64,000 nt of DNA from Actinospineispora eucalypti (GTDB lineage: Bacteria; Actinomycetota; Actinomycetes; Mycobacteriales; Pseudonocardiaceae). The stretch covers positions 2,666,001 through 2,730,000 of the forward strand of contig JACHMT010000001.1 of assembly GCA_014208095.1 (NCBI GenBank). Direction: 5' to 3'. The translations under genes and the position numbers were made by a program. The notes under the pieces were generated by a model that saw only the letters and a program-made list of their open reading frames with translations, did not search any database and was not told the DNA's origin. Each line of letters begins with the position of its first letter. The first letter of the stretch is position 1. This document shows, one piece after another, positions 42,620-52,725 of this stretch.

Positions 42620-43566
42620 TTGCGCGCACCCGCCGGGGCGCGGCCCCGGGTGATCTTGGCCAGGCCGGCCAGCGCCCGCTCGTAGCTCTCGTCGGCGTCC
42701 AGCCGGCGCAGCTCCTCGGCCAGGCACTCGCGCACCGGCCGGCGGGCCAGGGTGACCAGGCGGTCCGGCTGGCCGGGCTGGGTGAGGGTGCCGACCTTGG
42801 CGTCCGGGCGGACCAGCGAGATCGGCCCGGAGGGGCGGTCGAGCCGCACCGAGTGCATGCCGCCGACCGCGCCGACCTTGGTCCGCTTCACCGGTACGGA
42901 CAGCCGGCCGGCCAGCCAGCCGGCGAGCAGGTCGGTGGACGCGGAGTCCGGTTCGCCGTCCACCACGGCACCGGTGATCTCCTCGAACGGCGGCTGATCC
43001 AGTGCGGCGGTGAGCATGGCCCGCCACAGGGTGAGCCGGGTCCAGGCCAGGTCGGTGTCACCCGGCACGTACGCGGCGGTGCGCTGCTCCAGCGCCTTGA
43101 CCGGGTTCTTCTCGGCCGCCGCATCGGTGATCCGGCGGTTGGCCAGCCGGCCGACCGGGTCCTCGGCCGGCACCGCGGGAGCCACCCCCGGCCACCACGC
43201 CACCACCGGGGCGTCCGGCAGCAGCATCGGGATGGTCATGCCGGCGCAGGCCTCGGCCGAGGCCAGCGGGCCGTAGCCGCGCAGCACGATCACCTCGCTG
43301 GCGCCGGCGTCGCCGCCCACCCGGATCTGCGCGTCCAGCCGGGGCGCGGCCTTCTTCGCCCCCCGGACCAGCACGATGACCCGGCAGGGGTGCATCCGGC
43401 TGGCCTCGTTGGCCGCCTCGATGGCCTCCTCGGTGTTGGTGCTGTCGTCGGTGATCACCACGAAGGTGAGCACCCGGCCCAGCGCCAGCACGCCGCCCTG
43501 CTCGCGCAGCTCCACCAGTTTCCGGCTGACCTGCTGCGTCGAGGTTGCCGGCATGTCAACGATCAT
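42616..43566 (-). CDS. opcA: Glucose-6-phosphate dehydrogenase assembly protein OpcA
   Basis: OpcA (316 aa) is required for active or redox-tuned G6PDH in cyanobacteria and actinobacteria. The protein matches the actinobacterial form, with VLTFVVITDD near the N-terminus, WWPGVAP in the middle and a C-terminal LRRLDADESYERAL. It starts with ATG 28 bases after zwf and overlaps pgl. The zwf-opcA-pgl order is conserved. Confidence 0.94.
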   Translation of the reverse strand: MIVDMPATSTQQVSRKLVELREQGGVLALGRVLTFVVITDDSTNTEEAIEAANEASRMHPCRVIVLVRGAKKAAPRLDAQIRVGGDAGASEVIVLRGYGPLASAEACAGMTIPMLLPDAPVVAWWPGVAPAVPAEDPVGRLANRRITDAAAEKNPVKALEQRTAAYVPGDTDLAWTRLTLWRAMLTAALDQPPFEEITGAVVDGEPDSASTDLLAGWLAGRLSVPVKRTKVGAVGGMHSVRLDRPSGPISLVRPDAKVGTLTQPGQPDRLVTLARRPVRECLAEELRRLDADESYERALAGLAKITRGRAPAGARK

Positions 43567-43594
43567 CGTTCGCCTCTCTCGGCCGATCGATCGG

Positions 43595-45154
43595 CTACGG
43601 CCGGCGCCAGACGCGGCCGGTGCGGGTCATCAGGGCGTCGGCGCTGTGCGGACCCCAGGTGCCGGCGGGGTAGGGCTCCGGCGTGCCCTCGGCCGCCCAG
43701 CGCTCCAGGACCGGGTCCAGGATCTGCCAGGATCGCTCGACCTCGGCGTTCACCGGGAACAGGCTCGGCTCGCCGAGCAGGACGTCCAGGATGAGCCGCT
43801 CGTAGGCCTCCGGAGAGTCCTCGGTGAAGGACAGGCCGTAGCCGAAGTCCATGTTGACGTCCCGCACCTCCATGGTGCTGCCGGGCACCTTGGAGCCGAA
43901 CCGCATCGTCACCCCCTCGTCCGGCTGCACCCGGATGACCAGCGCGTTCTGCCCCAGCTCCTCGGTCATGGTCTCGTCGAAGGGCAGGTGCGGGGCGCGC
44001 TTGAACACCACCGCGATCTCGGTCACGCGCCGGCCGAGGCGCTTGCCGGTGCGCAGGTAGAAGGGCACCCCGGCCCAGCGGCGGGAGTCCACCTCGAGGG
44101 TGATCGCGGCGTAGGTCTCGGTGGTCGAGTTCGGGTTGTAGCCCTCCTCGTCCTTCAGCCCGACCACCTGCTCGCCGCCCTGCCAGCCCGCCGCGTACTG
44201 GCCGCGCGCGGTGGTCTGGTCCAGCGGCTGGACCAGCTTGGTGGCCCGCAGCACCTTGATCTTCTCCCCGCGCAGCTCCTCGGGGGAGAAGGAGACCGGC
44301 TCCTCCATCGCGGTGAACGCGAGCAGTTGCAGCAGGTGGTTCTGGATCACGTCCCGGGCCGCGCCGATGCCGTCGTAATAGCCGGCCCGGCCACCCAGGC
44401 CGATGTCCTCGGCCATGGTGATCTGCACGTGGTCCACGTAGTTGGCGTTCCAGATCGGCTCGAACAGCTGGTTGGCGAAGCGCAGGGCCAGGATGTTCTG
44501 CACCGTCTCCTTGCCGAGGTAGTGGTCGATGCGGAACACCGACTCCTCGGGGAACACGTCGTTCACGATGGCGTTTAGCTCGCGGGCCGACTGCAGGTCG
44601 TGCCCGAACGGCTTCTCGATCACCACCCGGCGCCACTGGCCCGGGGTGTCCTGGTTGGCCAGGCCGGACCGGGCCAGCTGCTTGCACACCACCGGGAACG
44701 CGCCGGGCGGGATGGACAGGTAGAAGGCGTGGTTGCCGTTGGTTCCGCGCTCCCGGTCCAGCGCGTGCACGGTGTCACAGAGCCGGTCGAACGCCTCGTC
44801 GTCGTCGAAGGTGCCCTGCACGAACCGGATGCCCTCGGCCAGCCGGTCCCACACCGCCTGCCGGAACGGGGTCCGGGCGTGCTCCCGCACGGCGTCGTGG
44901 ACGACCTTGCCGAAGTCCTCGTCCGCCCAGTCCCGGCGGGCGAACCCGACCAGCGCGAACCCCGGTGGCAGCAGGCCCCGGTTGGCCAGGTCGTACACCG
45001 CGGGCATCAGCTTCTTGCGCGCCAGGTCGCCGGTCACCCCGAAGATCACCAGGCCGCACGGCCCGGCGATCCGGGGCAACCGCTTGTCCCGGGGATCGCG
45101 CAGCGGGTTGGTCCAACCTTCCGGCGGGGTGTCCGGTCCCACAGGATCGGTCAT
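43595..45154 (-). CDS. zwf: Glucose-6-phosphate 1-dehydrogenase
   Basis: Zwf (519 aa) makes NADPH and 6-phosphogluconolactone. The coenzyme motif is GVTGDLARKKL (about residues 38-48) and the active-site motif is RIDHYLGKE with the catalytic His region (about 211-219). EKPFGHD precedes it. Length is normal. It follows pgi after an 85-base gap that contains a GC-hairpin repeat. Confidence 0.96.
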   Translation of the reverse strand: MTDPVGPDTPPEGWTNPLRDPRDKRLPRIAGPCGLVIFGVTGDLARKKLMPAVYDLANRGLLPPGFALVGFARRDWADEDFGKVVHDAVREHARTPFRQAVWDRLAEGIRFVQGTFDDDEAFDRLCDTVHALDRERGTNGNHAFYLSIPPGAFPVVCKQLARSGLANQDTPGQWRRVVIEKPFGHDLQSARELNAIVNDVFPEESVFRIDHYLGKETVQNILALRFANQLFEPIWNANYVDHVQITMAEDIGLGGRAGYYDGIGAARDVIQNHLLQLLAFTAMEEPVSFSPEELRGEKIKVLRATKLVQPLDQTTARGQYAAGWQGGEQVVGLKDEEGYNPNSTTETYAAITLEVDSRRWAGVPFYLRTGKRLGRRVTEIAVVFKRAPHLPFDETMTEELGQNALVIRVQPDEGVTMRFGSKVPGSTMEVRDVNMDFGYGLSFTEDSPEAYERLILDVLLGEPSLFPVNAEVERSWQILDPVLERWAAEGTPEPYPAGTWGPHSADALMTRTGRVWRRP

Positions 45155-45193
45155 GGGGTGCTGCCTCCCGAGTACTCAGTCAGCTCTGTGTCT

Positions 45194-45243
45194 CCCGCGT
45201 GCGCCGAACTGGGCGCACGCTCGGCCGGCGCGGTCCGCGCTAG
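45194..45243. repeat. GC-rich hairpin repeat, copy 2 (between pgi and zwf)
   Basis: GCGTGCGCC and GGGCGCACGC form a nine-pair stem around GAACT (about 45197-45220), followed by TCGGCCGGCGCGGTCCGCGCT that contains the pgi stop codon. The sequence matches copies at 41792 and 55370. Inside the operon it could reduce read-through from pgi into zwf or stabilise the upstream message. Confidence 0.7.
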
Positions 45244-46847
45244 ACGGCCGCGATCGCGGTGGCCAGCTGGACCAGCCCCGCTTCCCGGTCCGTGAGGTTC
45301 AACCGCAACACCGGCCGGCCGTGTTCCGCCAGCACGTTCGCGTCCCCGAGGGCCTGCGCCCGCTGCAGGCCGGCCAGCGCATACGGCCGGTCGGGGACGG
45401 TCAGGTCGGACCGGACCGATCCGGTGAGCTGAAGGTACACGCCGTTCTGGTGCCCGCCCTTGTGGTACTGGCCGGTCGAGTGCAGGAACCGTGGACCCCA
45501 CCCGAACGTGGTCTGCAGCCCGGAAGCCCGGGCCAGCTCGCCGCGCAGCACGGCCACCGAGGCGTCCGCGATGCGGTCCAGGTAGGCCTGCACGGCCAGG
45601 TAGCCCCGGTCGGGGGCGGCGGCGAGGAGCGCACCGATCGCACCGGCCACCGTCTCCGGCTTGCCGGCCGGCAGCCAGTCGCCGGCGTAGACCTCGATCG
45701 CGCCCTCGGTGAACGCGGGTGCGTCCCCGCCCGCGTCCGGCGGCGCGTCCAGCAGCGCGCGGGCGGCGGCCTTGGCCGCCTCCACGTCCGGCTGGTCGAA
45801 CGGGTTGATGCCGATCAGCCGGCCGGCCACGACCGTTGCGTACTCCCAGAGCAGGAACATCCCGCCCAGCGGACCGGAGCTGCTCAGCAGTGCGCCTGAC
45901 GTGTCCGTGCCCAGGGCGACCGGCGTGGCGTCCGGCCCGGCGTCGGCGAACCCGGGCGCGGTGGCCGACTCCACCACCACCGGGAGCAGGCCGACGCCCT
46001 GCTTGCCGGTGGACTCGGCGATCAGCTGCTCGGCCCAGTCGCCGAAGCCGACGATCCCCGAGCCGGTGTCCGCGAACACCACTTTCTCGGCGCCGGCGGC
46101 GTGCCGGGCGGCCAGCGCTGCCCCGAGCACCAGGCCCGGGTTCTCCGCCGCGTCCCGGCCCAGCACCTCGGCGGCCGCCGAGGCGTCGTCCAGCAGCCCG
46201 CCGATGTCCGCGCCGGCCAGGCCGGCCGGGACCAGCCCGAACGCGGTCAGCGCGGAGTAGCGCCCGCCGACCCCGGGGTCGGCGTTGATCACGGTGAGGC
46301 CGGCCTCCTCGGCCCGCGCCTGCAGCGGCGAGCCGGGGTCGGTGACCACCACGATGTGCCCCGCCGGGTCCAGCCCGGCCTCCCGGAACGCCCGGGTGAA
46401 GATCCGGTAGTGGCTGTCCGTCTCCACCGTCGAGCCGGACTTCGAGGACACCACCAGCACGGTGGCCGCCAGGTCGCCGGCCAGGGCGTCCTCCACCTGG
46501 CCCGGGTCGGTGGTGTCCAGCACGGTGAGCGGGCGCACCTCGGTGCGGCAGATCACCTCGGGGGCCAGCGAGGAGCCGCCCATGCCGGCCAGCACCACCC
46601 GGTGCACGCCGGCGGCGTTGAGCCGCTCGCGCAGCGCGGTCACCTCGGCGACCAGCGGGCGGGACGTGGTGGCCAGGTCCACCCAGTCGAGCCGCTTGCC
46701 CGCCTCCGACTCGGCGTCCGGCCCCCACAGCGTGGCGTCCTTGGCGGCGATCCGGGAGGCGACCTTGTCGGCCACCAGGTCTTCGGTCAGCTTGGCCGCC
46801 CCGGCGGCCAGCCCGGAGTCGGCGATGCGCAGGTCGAGGTCACTCAC
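45240..46847 (-). CDS. pgi: Glucose-6-phosphate isomerase
   Basis: Pgi (535 aa) interconverts glucose and fructose 6-phosphates. Phosphate-binding and sugar-isomerase motifs are visible: [32 protein letters not shown] and [11 protein letters not shown] with a catalytic His. It lies between tal and zwf and overlaps the tal stop by four bases. This position lets it recycle fructose 6-phosphate from the pathway back to Zwf. Confidence 0.93.
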   Translation of the reverse strand: MSDLDLRIADSGLAAGAAKLTEDLVADKVASRIAAKDATLWGPDAESEAGKRLDWVDLATTSRPLVAEVTALRERLNAAGVHRVVLAGMGGSSLAPEVICRTEVRPLTVLDTTDPGQVEDALAGDLAATVLVVSSKSGSTVETDSHYRIFTRAFREAGLDPAGHIVVVTDPGSPLQARAEEAGLTVINADPGVGGRYSALTAFGLVPAGLAGADIGGLLDDASAAAEVLGRDAAENPGLVLGAALAARHAAGAEKVVFADTGSGIVGFGDWAEQLIAESTGKQGVGLLPVVVESATAPGFADAGPDATPVALGTDTSGALLSSSGPLGGMFLLWEYATVVAGRLIGINPFDQPDVEAAKAAARALLDAPPDAGGDAPAFTEGAIEVYAGDWLPAGKPETVAGAIGALLAAAPDRGYLAVQAYLDRIADASVAVLRGELARASGLQTTFGWGPRFLHSTGQYHKGGHQNGVYLQLTGSVRSDLTVPDRPYALAGLQRAQALGDANVLAEHGRPVLRLNLTDREAGLVQLATAIAAV

Positions 46848-47956
46848 TTCGCGGCCGCCAGCTGCTCGCCGACGGTGTCCATCAGCTCGTCCCAGCTGGC
46901 GGCGAACTTCTCCACGCCCTCGCGCTCGAGTACCGCGAACACGTCCGGGATGTCTACCCCGACGCCGGACAGCGCGTCGAACACCCGCTGGGCGTCCTCG
47001 TCGGCGCCGGTCACCCGGTCGCCCTGGACCTCACCGTGGTCCGCGAACGCCTCCAGGGTCGCCTGCGGCATGGTGTTCACCGTGTCCGCGACCACCAGTT
47101 CGGTCACGTAGAGGGTGTCCGGGTAGGCCTTGTTCTTCACGCCGGTGGAGGCCCACAACGGGCGCTGCGGCTGCCCGCCCTCCGCCGCCAGCGCGGCCCA
47201 CCGGGCCGAGCCGAACACCTCGCGGAACGCCGCGTGGGCCAGCCGGGCGTTGGCCACGGCGGCCTTGCCGCGCAGCTCCAGCGCCTCCGGGGTGCCGATC
47301 TTCTCCAGCCGGGGGTCCACCTCGGTGTCCACCCGGGACACGAAGAACGAGGCCACCGAGCGGATCGAGGTCAGCGGGTGGCCGTTGGCCCTGGCCCGCT
47401 CCATGCCCTCCAGATAGGCGTCCATCACCTGCCGGTACCGCTCGATGGAGAAGATCAGCGTGACGTTCACGCTGACCCCCTCGCCGATCGCCCGGGTGAT
47501 CGCCGGCAGCCCCTCCAGGGTGGCCGGGATCTTCACCATCAGGTTCGGCCGGTCCACCGCCTTCCACAGGTCCAGCGCCTGCGCGGCGGTGGCGTCGGTG
47601 TCGTGGGCCAGGCCGGGGTCCACCTCCAGGGAGACCCGGCCGTCGGTCCCGCCGCTGGTCTCCCAGGTGCCGGAGAGCACGTCGCAGGCGCGCTGCACGT
47701 CGGCCACGGTGATCTCGCGCACCGCGTCGGCCACCGAGGCGCCCCGCGCGGCCAGCTCGTGCACCTGCGCGTCGTAGGCGGCGCCGTCGGACAGCGCCTT
47801 GGCGAAGATCGTCGGGTTGGTGGTCACCCCGACCACCTGCCAGTCCCGGACCAGCTCGAGCAGGTTGTTGGAGTCCAGGCGTTCGCGGGAAAGGTCGTCC
47901 AGCCAGATGGATACGCCGGCCTCGCTCAGCGCGGCCAGCTTCGCGTGCTTGGTCAT
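46844..47956 (-). CDS. tal: Transaldolase
   Basis: Tal (370 aa, class I aldolase barrel) transfers dihydroxyacetone units. The Schiff-base Lys is in [11 protein letters not shown] (about residue 141), with VTTNPTIF near the N-terminus and LWASTGVKN near residue 264. The long form of about 370 residues is the actinobacterial type. It is 46 bases after tkt and overlaps pgi. Confidence 0.95.
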   Translation of the reverse strand: MTKHAKLAALSEAGVSIWLDDLSRERLDSNNLLELVRDWQVVGVTTNPTIFAKALSDGAAYDAQVHELAARGASVADAVREITVADVQRACDVLSGTWETSGGTDGRVSLEVDPGLAHDTDATAAQALDLWKAVDRPNLMVKIPATLEGLPAITRAIGEGVSVNVTLIFSIERYRQVMDAYLEGMERARANGHPLTSIRSVASFFVSRVDTEVDPRLEKIGTPEALELRGKAAVANARLAHAAFREVFGSARWAALAAEGGQPQRPLWASTGVKNKAYPDTLYVTELVVADTVNTMPQATLEAFADHGEVQGDRVTGADEDAQRVFDALSGVGVDIPDVFAVLEREGVEKFAASWDELMDTVGEQLAAAK

Positions 47957-48002
47957 GGGTTCTGCCCTCCTCTGAATTGATTGACCGAGGCCAAGTGGGT
48001 GG

Positions 48003-50114
48003 TTACTTGCCCTTCGCCAGGGACGACCGGGCGGCGGCGACGACGCTGTCGACCGTGATGCCGAACTTCTCGTAAAGGGTCTGGTAGTCGGCGCTGGCCC
48101 CGTAGTGGTCGATGCCGACGATCTCGCCCCGGTCCCCGACCAGCCGGTACCAGGTGATCGGGTGCGCGGCCTCGACGGCCACCCGCGCGGTTACCTCGGG
48201 CGGCAGCACGGTGCGCCGGTAGGCCTCGTCCTGCCGGTCGAACCACTCCAGGCAGGGCACCGAGACCACCCGGGCGGAGACCCCCTCGGCGGCCAGCCGC
48301 TCCCGGGCGCCCACCGCGAGCTGCACCTCCGACCCGGTGGCCAGGATGATCACCTTGCTCGCCCCGGGGGACGGATCCTGGAAGTCGGACAGCACGTAGG
48401 CGCCCTTGGCCACGCCGTCCGCGCTGGTGCCCTCCAGGACCGGCAGGTTCTGCCGGGACAGCGCCAGGCCGGCCGGTCCGTCGGTGTCGGCCAGCACCGC
48501 GCGCAGCGCGTAGGCGGTCTCGTTGGCGTCCGCCGGGCGCACCACGTGCATGCCGGGGATCACCCGCAGCGCGGGCAGGTGTTCGATCGGCTGGTGGGTG
48601 GGGCCGTCCTCGCCCAGGCCGATCGAGTCGTGCGTCCACACGTAGATCACCGGCAGCTTCATCAGCGCGGCCAGCCGCACCGACGGGCGCATGTAGTCGC
48701 TGAACACCAGGAAGGTGCCGCCGTAGACCCGGGTGCCGCCGTGCAGCGTGATGCCGTTCAGCACCGCGCCCATGGCGTGCTCGCGCACCCCGAAGTGCAG
48801 CGTGCGGCCGTACGGGCTGGATTTGCCCCACTCCCGGGTCTCCACCGTGTCCGGGCCGAACGACGGGGCGCCCTCGATGGTGGTGTTGTTGCTCTCCGCC
48901 AGGTCGGCCGAGCCGCCCCACAGCTCGGGCAGCGCGTCGGCGACACCGTTCAGCGCGGCGCCGAACGCCTTCCGGGTGGCCACGCCCTTGACGTTCTTCT
49001 CGTCCGCCGGGTCCCAGCTGGGCAGCCCGGCCTCCCAGCCGGCGGGCAGCTCGCGGCGGCGCAGCCGGTCCAGCAGCGCGGCGCGCTCCGGGTTGGCCTG
49101 CGCCCAGGTGTCGAACCGCAGCTGCCAGTCGGCGTGCGCCTGCTGGCCCCGGCCCAGTACCGCGCGGGCGTGCTCGAGCACCTTGTCCTCGACCACGAAG
49201 CTCTGCTCGGGGTCGAAGTCCAGTGCCCGCTTCACGCCGGCCACCTCGTCGGCGCCCAGCGCGGCGCCGTGCGCCTTGCCGGTGTTCATCTTGTTCGGCG
49301 CCGGGTAGCCGATCACCGTGCGCAGCGCGATGAAGCTGGGCCGGTCGGTGACCGCGTTGGCCGCCTCGATGGCCGCCTCGATCGCGGTCACGTCCTCACC
49401 GCCGTGCACCTTCTGCACGTGCCAGCCGTAGGCCTCGTAGCGGGCCGCCACGTCCTCGGACAGCGCGACCGTGGTGTCGTCCTCGATGGAGATGTGGTTG
49501 TCGTCGTAGATCACCGTCAGGTTGCCCAGCTGCTGGCGGCCGGCCAGCGAGGAGGCCTCCGAGGTGACGCCCTCCTCGATGTCACCGTCCGAGGCCAGCA
49601 CGTAGATCTGGTGGTCGAACGGGCTCTCGCCGAGCGGGGCGTCCGGGTCGAGCAGGCCGCGCTCCCGCCGGGCGGCCATGGCCATGCCGACCGCCGAGGC
49701 CAGCCCCTGGCCCAGCGGCCCGGTGGTCATCTCCACGCCCGGGGTGTGGCCGTGCTCCGGGTGGCCGGGGGTCTGCGAGTCCCAGGTGCGCAGGGCCTTC
49801 AGGTCGTCCAGCGTCATGCCGTAGCCGGACAGGTAGAGCTGGAGGTACAGCGTCAGGCTGGAGTGGCCGCAGGACAGCACGAACCGGTCCCGGCCGATCC
49901 AGTCCGGGTCGCTCGGGTCGTGCCGCATCACCCGCTGGAAAAGGGCGTAGGCGGTCGGGGCGAGGCTCATTGCGGTGCCGGGATGCCCGTTGCCCTTGTG
50001 CTGGACGGCGTCGGCGGCCAGCACCCGGATCGTGTCCACCGCTCGGGTGTCCAGCTCGGTCCAGTCCGCCGGCAGGCGACTCCGGGTGAGGTCGGCGAGA
50101 GTGATGTCTGACAC
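48003..50114 (-). CDS. tkt: Transketolase
   Basis: Tkt (703 aa) transfers two-carbon units using thiamine diphosphate. The cofactor motif begins SDGDIEEG and ends [20 protein letters not shown] carries the active-site His residues, and [14 protein letters not shown] holds the catalytic Glu. The GTG start has AGGAG about 10 bases upstream. It is the first gene of the tkt-tal-pgi-zwf-opcA-pgl operon, whose promoter must lie in 50115-50419. Confidence 0.96.
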   Translation of the reverse strand: MSDITLADLTRSRLPADWTELDTRAVDTIRVLAADAVQHKGNGHPGTAMSLAPTAYALFQRVMRHDPSDPDWIGRDRFVLSCGHSSLTLYLQLYLSGYGMTLDDLKALRTWDSQTPGHPEHGHTPGVEMTTGPLGQGLASAVGMAMAARRERGLLDPDAPLGESPFDHQIYVLASDGDIEEGVTSEASSLAGRQQLGNLTVIYDDNHISIEDDTTVALSEDVAARYEAYGWHVQKVHGGEDVTAIEAAIEAANAVTDRPSFIALRTVIGYPAPNKMNTGKAHGAALGADEVAGVKRALDFDPEQSFVVEDKVLEHARAVLGRGQQAHADWQLRFDTWAQANPERAALLDRLRRRELPAGWEAGLPSWDPADEKNVKGVATRKAFGAALNGVADALPELWGGSADLAESNNTTIEGAPSFGPDTVETREWGKSSPYGRTLHFGVREHAMGAVLNGITLHGGTRVYGGTFLVFSDYMRPSVRLAALMKLPVIYVWTHDSIGLGEDGPTHQPIEHLPALRVIPGMHVVRPADANETAYALRAVLADTDGPAGLALSRQNLPVLEGTSADGVAKGAYVLSDFQDPSPGASKVIILATGSEVQLAVGARERLAAEGVSARVVSVPCLEWFDRQDEAYRRTVLPPEVTARVAVEAAHPITWYRLVGDRGEIVGIDHYGASADYQTLYEKFGITVDSVVAAARSSLAKGK

Positions 50115-50172
50115 GAGAGGAGTGCTCCTGACCTAGCTCTGGGCCTTGTAGCCGATGTTCCGCCGTGCGGCT

Positions 50173-50184
50173 TGTATCGATACA
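50173..50184. promoter_or_regulatory. Perfect 12-bp palindrome upstream of tkt
   Basis: TGTATCGATACA is fully palindromic and lies 59 bases before the tkt start, in a less GC-rich stretch of the divergent tkt/ctaB region. Its shape resembles operators of GntR-type regulators. The regulator is not encoded next to it. The rest of 50115-50419 holds a leader hairpin (about 50331-50370, GCCGGCTGGCC / GGCCAGCGGCCGGC) ahead of ctaB. Confidence 0.45.
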
Positions 50185-50419
50185 GATCCTGCCACTTATG
50201 AAGCCACCACGTCTGTTACGTGCGGCCATGTTCAATCTATGCGGTTTCCACTGAGAAGCGTCGTCCCGGTAGTGCGGCCGGGGCTAGAACTACCCGGCAA
50301 TCGTTGCGCAAACACCCGAGAGATAGCATCGGGCCGCCGGCTGGCCGATCTGCTCGGGCCAGCGGCCGGCCTTCCCGAGGCCGTTACCCGAACTGACGGT
50401 CATGTGAGGTGCTCGAGGT

Positions 50420-51403
50420 GTGCCGAACAGGGCGGACGTGCGCCCCGTGCTGAGTCCGTCGGCGCCCAGCGCCCCGCTCCCACCCGCCACGAAGCGCGGC
50501 TTCGCGGTGCTGCGCGCATACCTGGCGCTGACCAAGACACGGATCATCGAGCAGCTGCTGGTGGTCACCGTGCCGGCCATGTTCCTGGCCGAGCGGCGGG
50601 CCGGCGGCGGCTCCATCCCCTCGGTCTGGCTGCTGGTGGCGACGCTGCTGGGCGGCGCCGTGGCGGCGGCCAGCGCGCACGCGCTGAACTGCGTGGTGGA
50701 CGCGGACATCGACGCGAAGATGAAGCGCACCCAGGGGCGGCCGCTGGCCACCGACCAGGTGCCGCGCTCGCACGCGCTGGTCTTCGGCCTGGTGCTGGGC
50801 GTGATCAGCGCGGTGTGGCTGGGGCTGACCACGAACTGGCTGGCCGCCGCGCTGGCGGTGGCCGCGATCGCGTTCTACGTGCTGGTCTACACGCTGCTGC
50901 TGAAGCGGCGCACCGCGCAGAACATCGTCTGGGGCGGCGCGGCCGGCTGCATGCCGGTGGTGATCGGCTGGGCGGCGGTGACCGGGCGGGTGGACTGGCC
51001 GGCCCTGGTCATGTTCGGCGTGATCTTCTTCTGGACGCCGCCGCACTTCTGGGCGCTGGCCATGCGGTACCGGGACGACTACGCCGCCGCGGGTGTGCCC
51101 ATGCTGCCCGTGGTGGCCGAGCCGGTGGCTGTGTCGCGGCGGATCGTGGCCTACTCCTGGACCATGGCGCTGTGGTCGCTGCTGCTGTTGCCGGTGACCT
51201 CCTGGGTCTACGGCGCGGTCGCGGTGATCTGCGGCGCCTGGTTCGTGGTGATGGCGCACCGGCTGCACGCCGCCGTCCGGGCCGGCCAACCGGCCCGCCC
51301 GATGCGGCTGTTCCACCTGTCCAACACCTACCTGTGCGTGCTGTTCATCACCGTCGCACTGGACGCCGCGTTCGGCCTTCCGGTCCTCACCTGGCCGTTC
51401 TAG
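50420..51403 (+). CDS. ctaB: Protoheme IX farnesyltransferase (haem O synthase)
   Basis: CtaB (327 aa) farnesylates haem B on the way to haem A for cytochrome oxidase. It is a UbiA-fold membrane protein with about eight helices. The prenyl-diphosphate motif NCVVDADIDAKMKRTQGRPL (about residues 91-110) and a second acidic motif YRDDYAAAGVPMLP are present. The GTG start is uncertain because several GTGs follow. ctaA, the next enzyme of the pathway, is five kilobases downstream. Confidence 0.94.
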   Translation: MPNRADVRPVLSPSAPSAPLPPATKRGFAVLRAYLALTKTRIIEQLLVVTVPAMFLAERRAGGGSIPSVWLLVATLLGGAVAAASAHALNCVVDADIDAKMKRTQGRPLATDQVPRSHALVFGLVLGVISAVWLGLTTNWLAAALAVAAIAFYVLVYTLLLKRRTAQNIVWGGAAGCMPVVIGWAAVTGRVDWPALVMFGVIFFWTPPHFWALAMRYRDDYAAAGVPMLPVVAEPVAVSRRIVAYSWTMALWSLLLLPVTSWVYGAVAVICGAWFVVMAHRLHAAVRAGQPARPMRLFHLSNTYLCVLFITVALDAAFGLPVLTWPF

Positions 51404-51466
51404 CCCCGATACATGATCAGCAGGGGCATAGCGGCCCTGATGTCCTGATGACCATGTCGTCGTGTA

Positions 51467-51537
51467 GGGGTGATCGCTGTCCGTGGCGGTTTAGCCTCGA
51501 TTTTCGACGCTGAACCGCCAGAAACAGCGATCACCCC
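51467..51537. terminator. 26-bp-arm hairpin, bidirectional terminator candidate
   Basis: Arms 51467-51492 and 51512-51537 are inverted repeats at 22 of 26 positions, starting with an unbroken GGGGTGATCGCTGT / ACAGCGATCACCCC. The loop contains CGATTTTCG. It lies between the convergent ends of ctaB (51403) and the TetR gene (51628). Confidence 0.7.
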
Positions 51538-51627
51538 ACCGGCGCCGCCTCAACCTTCTTGCCGCAACCCCAACCACGTACACCTCATGAAACAGAAGTG
51601 ACCAGCGGGACATGCTCAGCGCCGAAC

Positions 51628-52173
51628 TCAGCTCAGTAGCGCCGCGGCGGCGGTGCGGGCGTCGTGGGCGGCCTCCGGGTCGCCGTGGATGGCGGCGGTG
51701 ACCATGGCTCCCTCGGCGAGCAGGTAGATGGCGGCTGTCAGGCCGGCCGGGTGGCCCTCGGCGGCCAGGAGCTCGGCCAGGTAGTCGCGGAACGCCCGTT
51801 TGTGCGCGCGCACCACCTCGGCCACGGCGGGGGAGACCGCGCCCAGCTCGCCGAAGGCGTTGATCCAGGCGCAACCCCGGAAGTCGGGCTCGTCGAACCA
51901 TCCGTGCAGCCAGTCGAACACCGCCAGCACCCGGCTGTGCGGGGCCTCGGTGCGGCCGACGTGGGCGGCGAGCCGGCCCCGCCAGCGCTCGTCCCGACGG
52001 TTCAGGAAGGCCAGCACCAGCTCCTCCTTGCCCGGGTACAGCTGGTAGATCCGCTTGAGGGACAACCCCGAGCCGGCGCGCACCCGGTCCATCCCGATCG
52101 CCTGGATGCCCCGGGCGTAGAACAGCGACTCCGCCGTGTCCAGCAGCCGCTCGCGTACCGCCTGCTCGGTCAC
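51628..52173 (-). CDS. TetR-family transcriptional regulator
   Basis: The 181-aa protein has an N-terminal TetR helix-turn-helix (about residues 8-50: LLDTAESLFYARGIQAIGMD, SGLSLKRIYQLYPGKEEL) and a helical ligand domain with Trp- and Phe-rich segments (FDWLHGWFDEPDFRGCAW). GTG 52173 has GGAGG about nine bases upstream; the longer open frame runs into the divergent gene. It is divergent from a DUF1348 gene, and two copies of a GAACG-N2-CGTTC palindrome lie between them, so it most likely represses both itself and that gene. Confidence 0.92.
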   Translation of the reverse strand: MTEQAVRERLLDTAESLFYARGIQAIGMDRVRAGSGLSLKRIYQLYPGKEELVLAFLNRRDERWRGRLAAHVGRTEAPHSRVLAVFDWLHGWFDEPDFRGCAWINAFGELGAVSPAVAEVVRAHKRAFRDYLAELLAAEGHPAGLTAAIYLLAEGAMVTAAIHGDPEAAHDARTAAAALLS

Positions 52174-52188
52174 CCCTGCGTCCCTCCG

Positions 52189-52218
52189 TTGACACTGAGA
52201 ACGCTCGTTCCCTAGTCT
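52189..52218 (+). promoter_or_regulatory. Promoter of the DUF1348 gene with operator 1 in its spacer
   Basis: A consensus -35 TTGACA (52189-52194) is followed after 18 bases by TAGTCT (52213-52218). The palindrome GAACGCTCGTTC (52199-52210) lies between them, where a bound repressor would block RNA polymerase. Confidence 0.7.
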
Positions 52219-52222
52219 TCCG

Positions 52223-52247
52223 ACTATAGCTCGGAGAACGAGCGTTC
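52223..52247 (-). promoter_or_regulatory. Promoter of the TetR gene with operator 2
   Basis: On the minus strand TATAGT (52228-52223) is a good -10. The palindrome GAACGAGCGTTC (52236-52247) is upstream of it in the -10/-35 spacer. The two operators are 37 bases apart centre to centre, so one lies in each divergent promoter. Confidence 0.65.
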
Positions 52248-52266
52248 CCCAGTCGAAGGAGACACC

Positions 52267-52722
52267 GTGACCGACCGCCCGCCGCTCCCGCCGTTCGACC
52301 CGGAGACCGCGCTGCGCAAGGTTCAGGCGGCCGAGGACGCGTGGAACACCCGCGACCCGGAGCGGGTCGCCGGCGCCTACACCGTCGACTCGGTGTGGCG
52401 GAACCGGGACCGGTTCGTCACCGGCCGGGAGGAGATCGTCAAGTTCCTCACCCAGAAATGGGAGCGCGAGCTGGACTACGCCCTGCGCAAGAACCTCTGG
52501 GGCTTCCGGGAGAACCGCATCGCGGTCCGCTTCCAGTACGAGTGCCACGACGCGGCCGGGCAGTGGTACCGCAGTTACGGCAACGAGCTGTGGGAGTTCG
52601 ACGAGCACGGGTTCATGCGCCGCCGCGAGGCGAGCATCAACGACCTGGCCATCGACGAGTCGGAGCGGCGCATCTTCGGCCCGCGCCCCGAGTCGGAGTA
52701 CGGCCAGGAGTTCCCGCTCTAG
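52267..52722 (+). CDS. DUF1348 / SnoaL-like (NTF2-fold) protein
   Basis: The 151-aa protein is a DUF1348 member of the NTF2-like superfamily, a cone-shaped fold with a central pocket. Visible features are [18 protein letters not shown] (N-terminal helices), [19 protein letters not shown] and [12 protein letters not shown]. The ATG-type start is a GTG with AAGGAGA upstream. No enzymatic role is known to me for the family. Control by the divergent TetR regulator suggests it answers a small molecule. Confidence 0.88.
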   Translation: MTDRPPLPPFDPETALRKVQAAEDAWNTRDPERVAGAYTVDSVWRNRDRFVTGREEIVKFLTQKWERELDYALRKNLWGFRENRIAVRFQYECHDAAGQWYRSYGNELWEFDEHGFMRRREASINDLAIDESERRIFGPRPESEYGQEFPL

Positions 52723-52725
52723 TAG

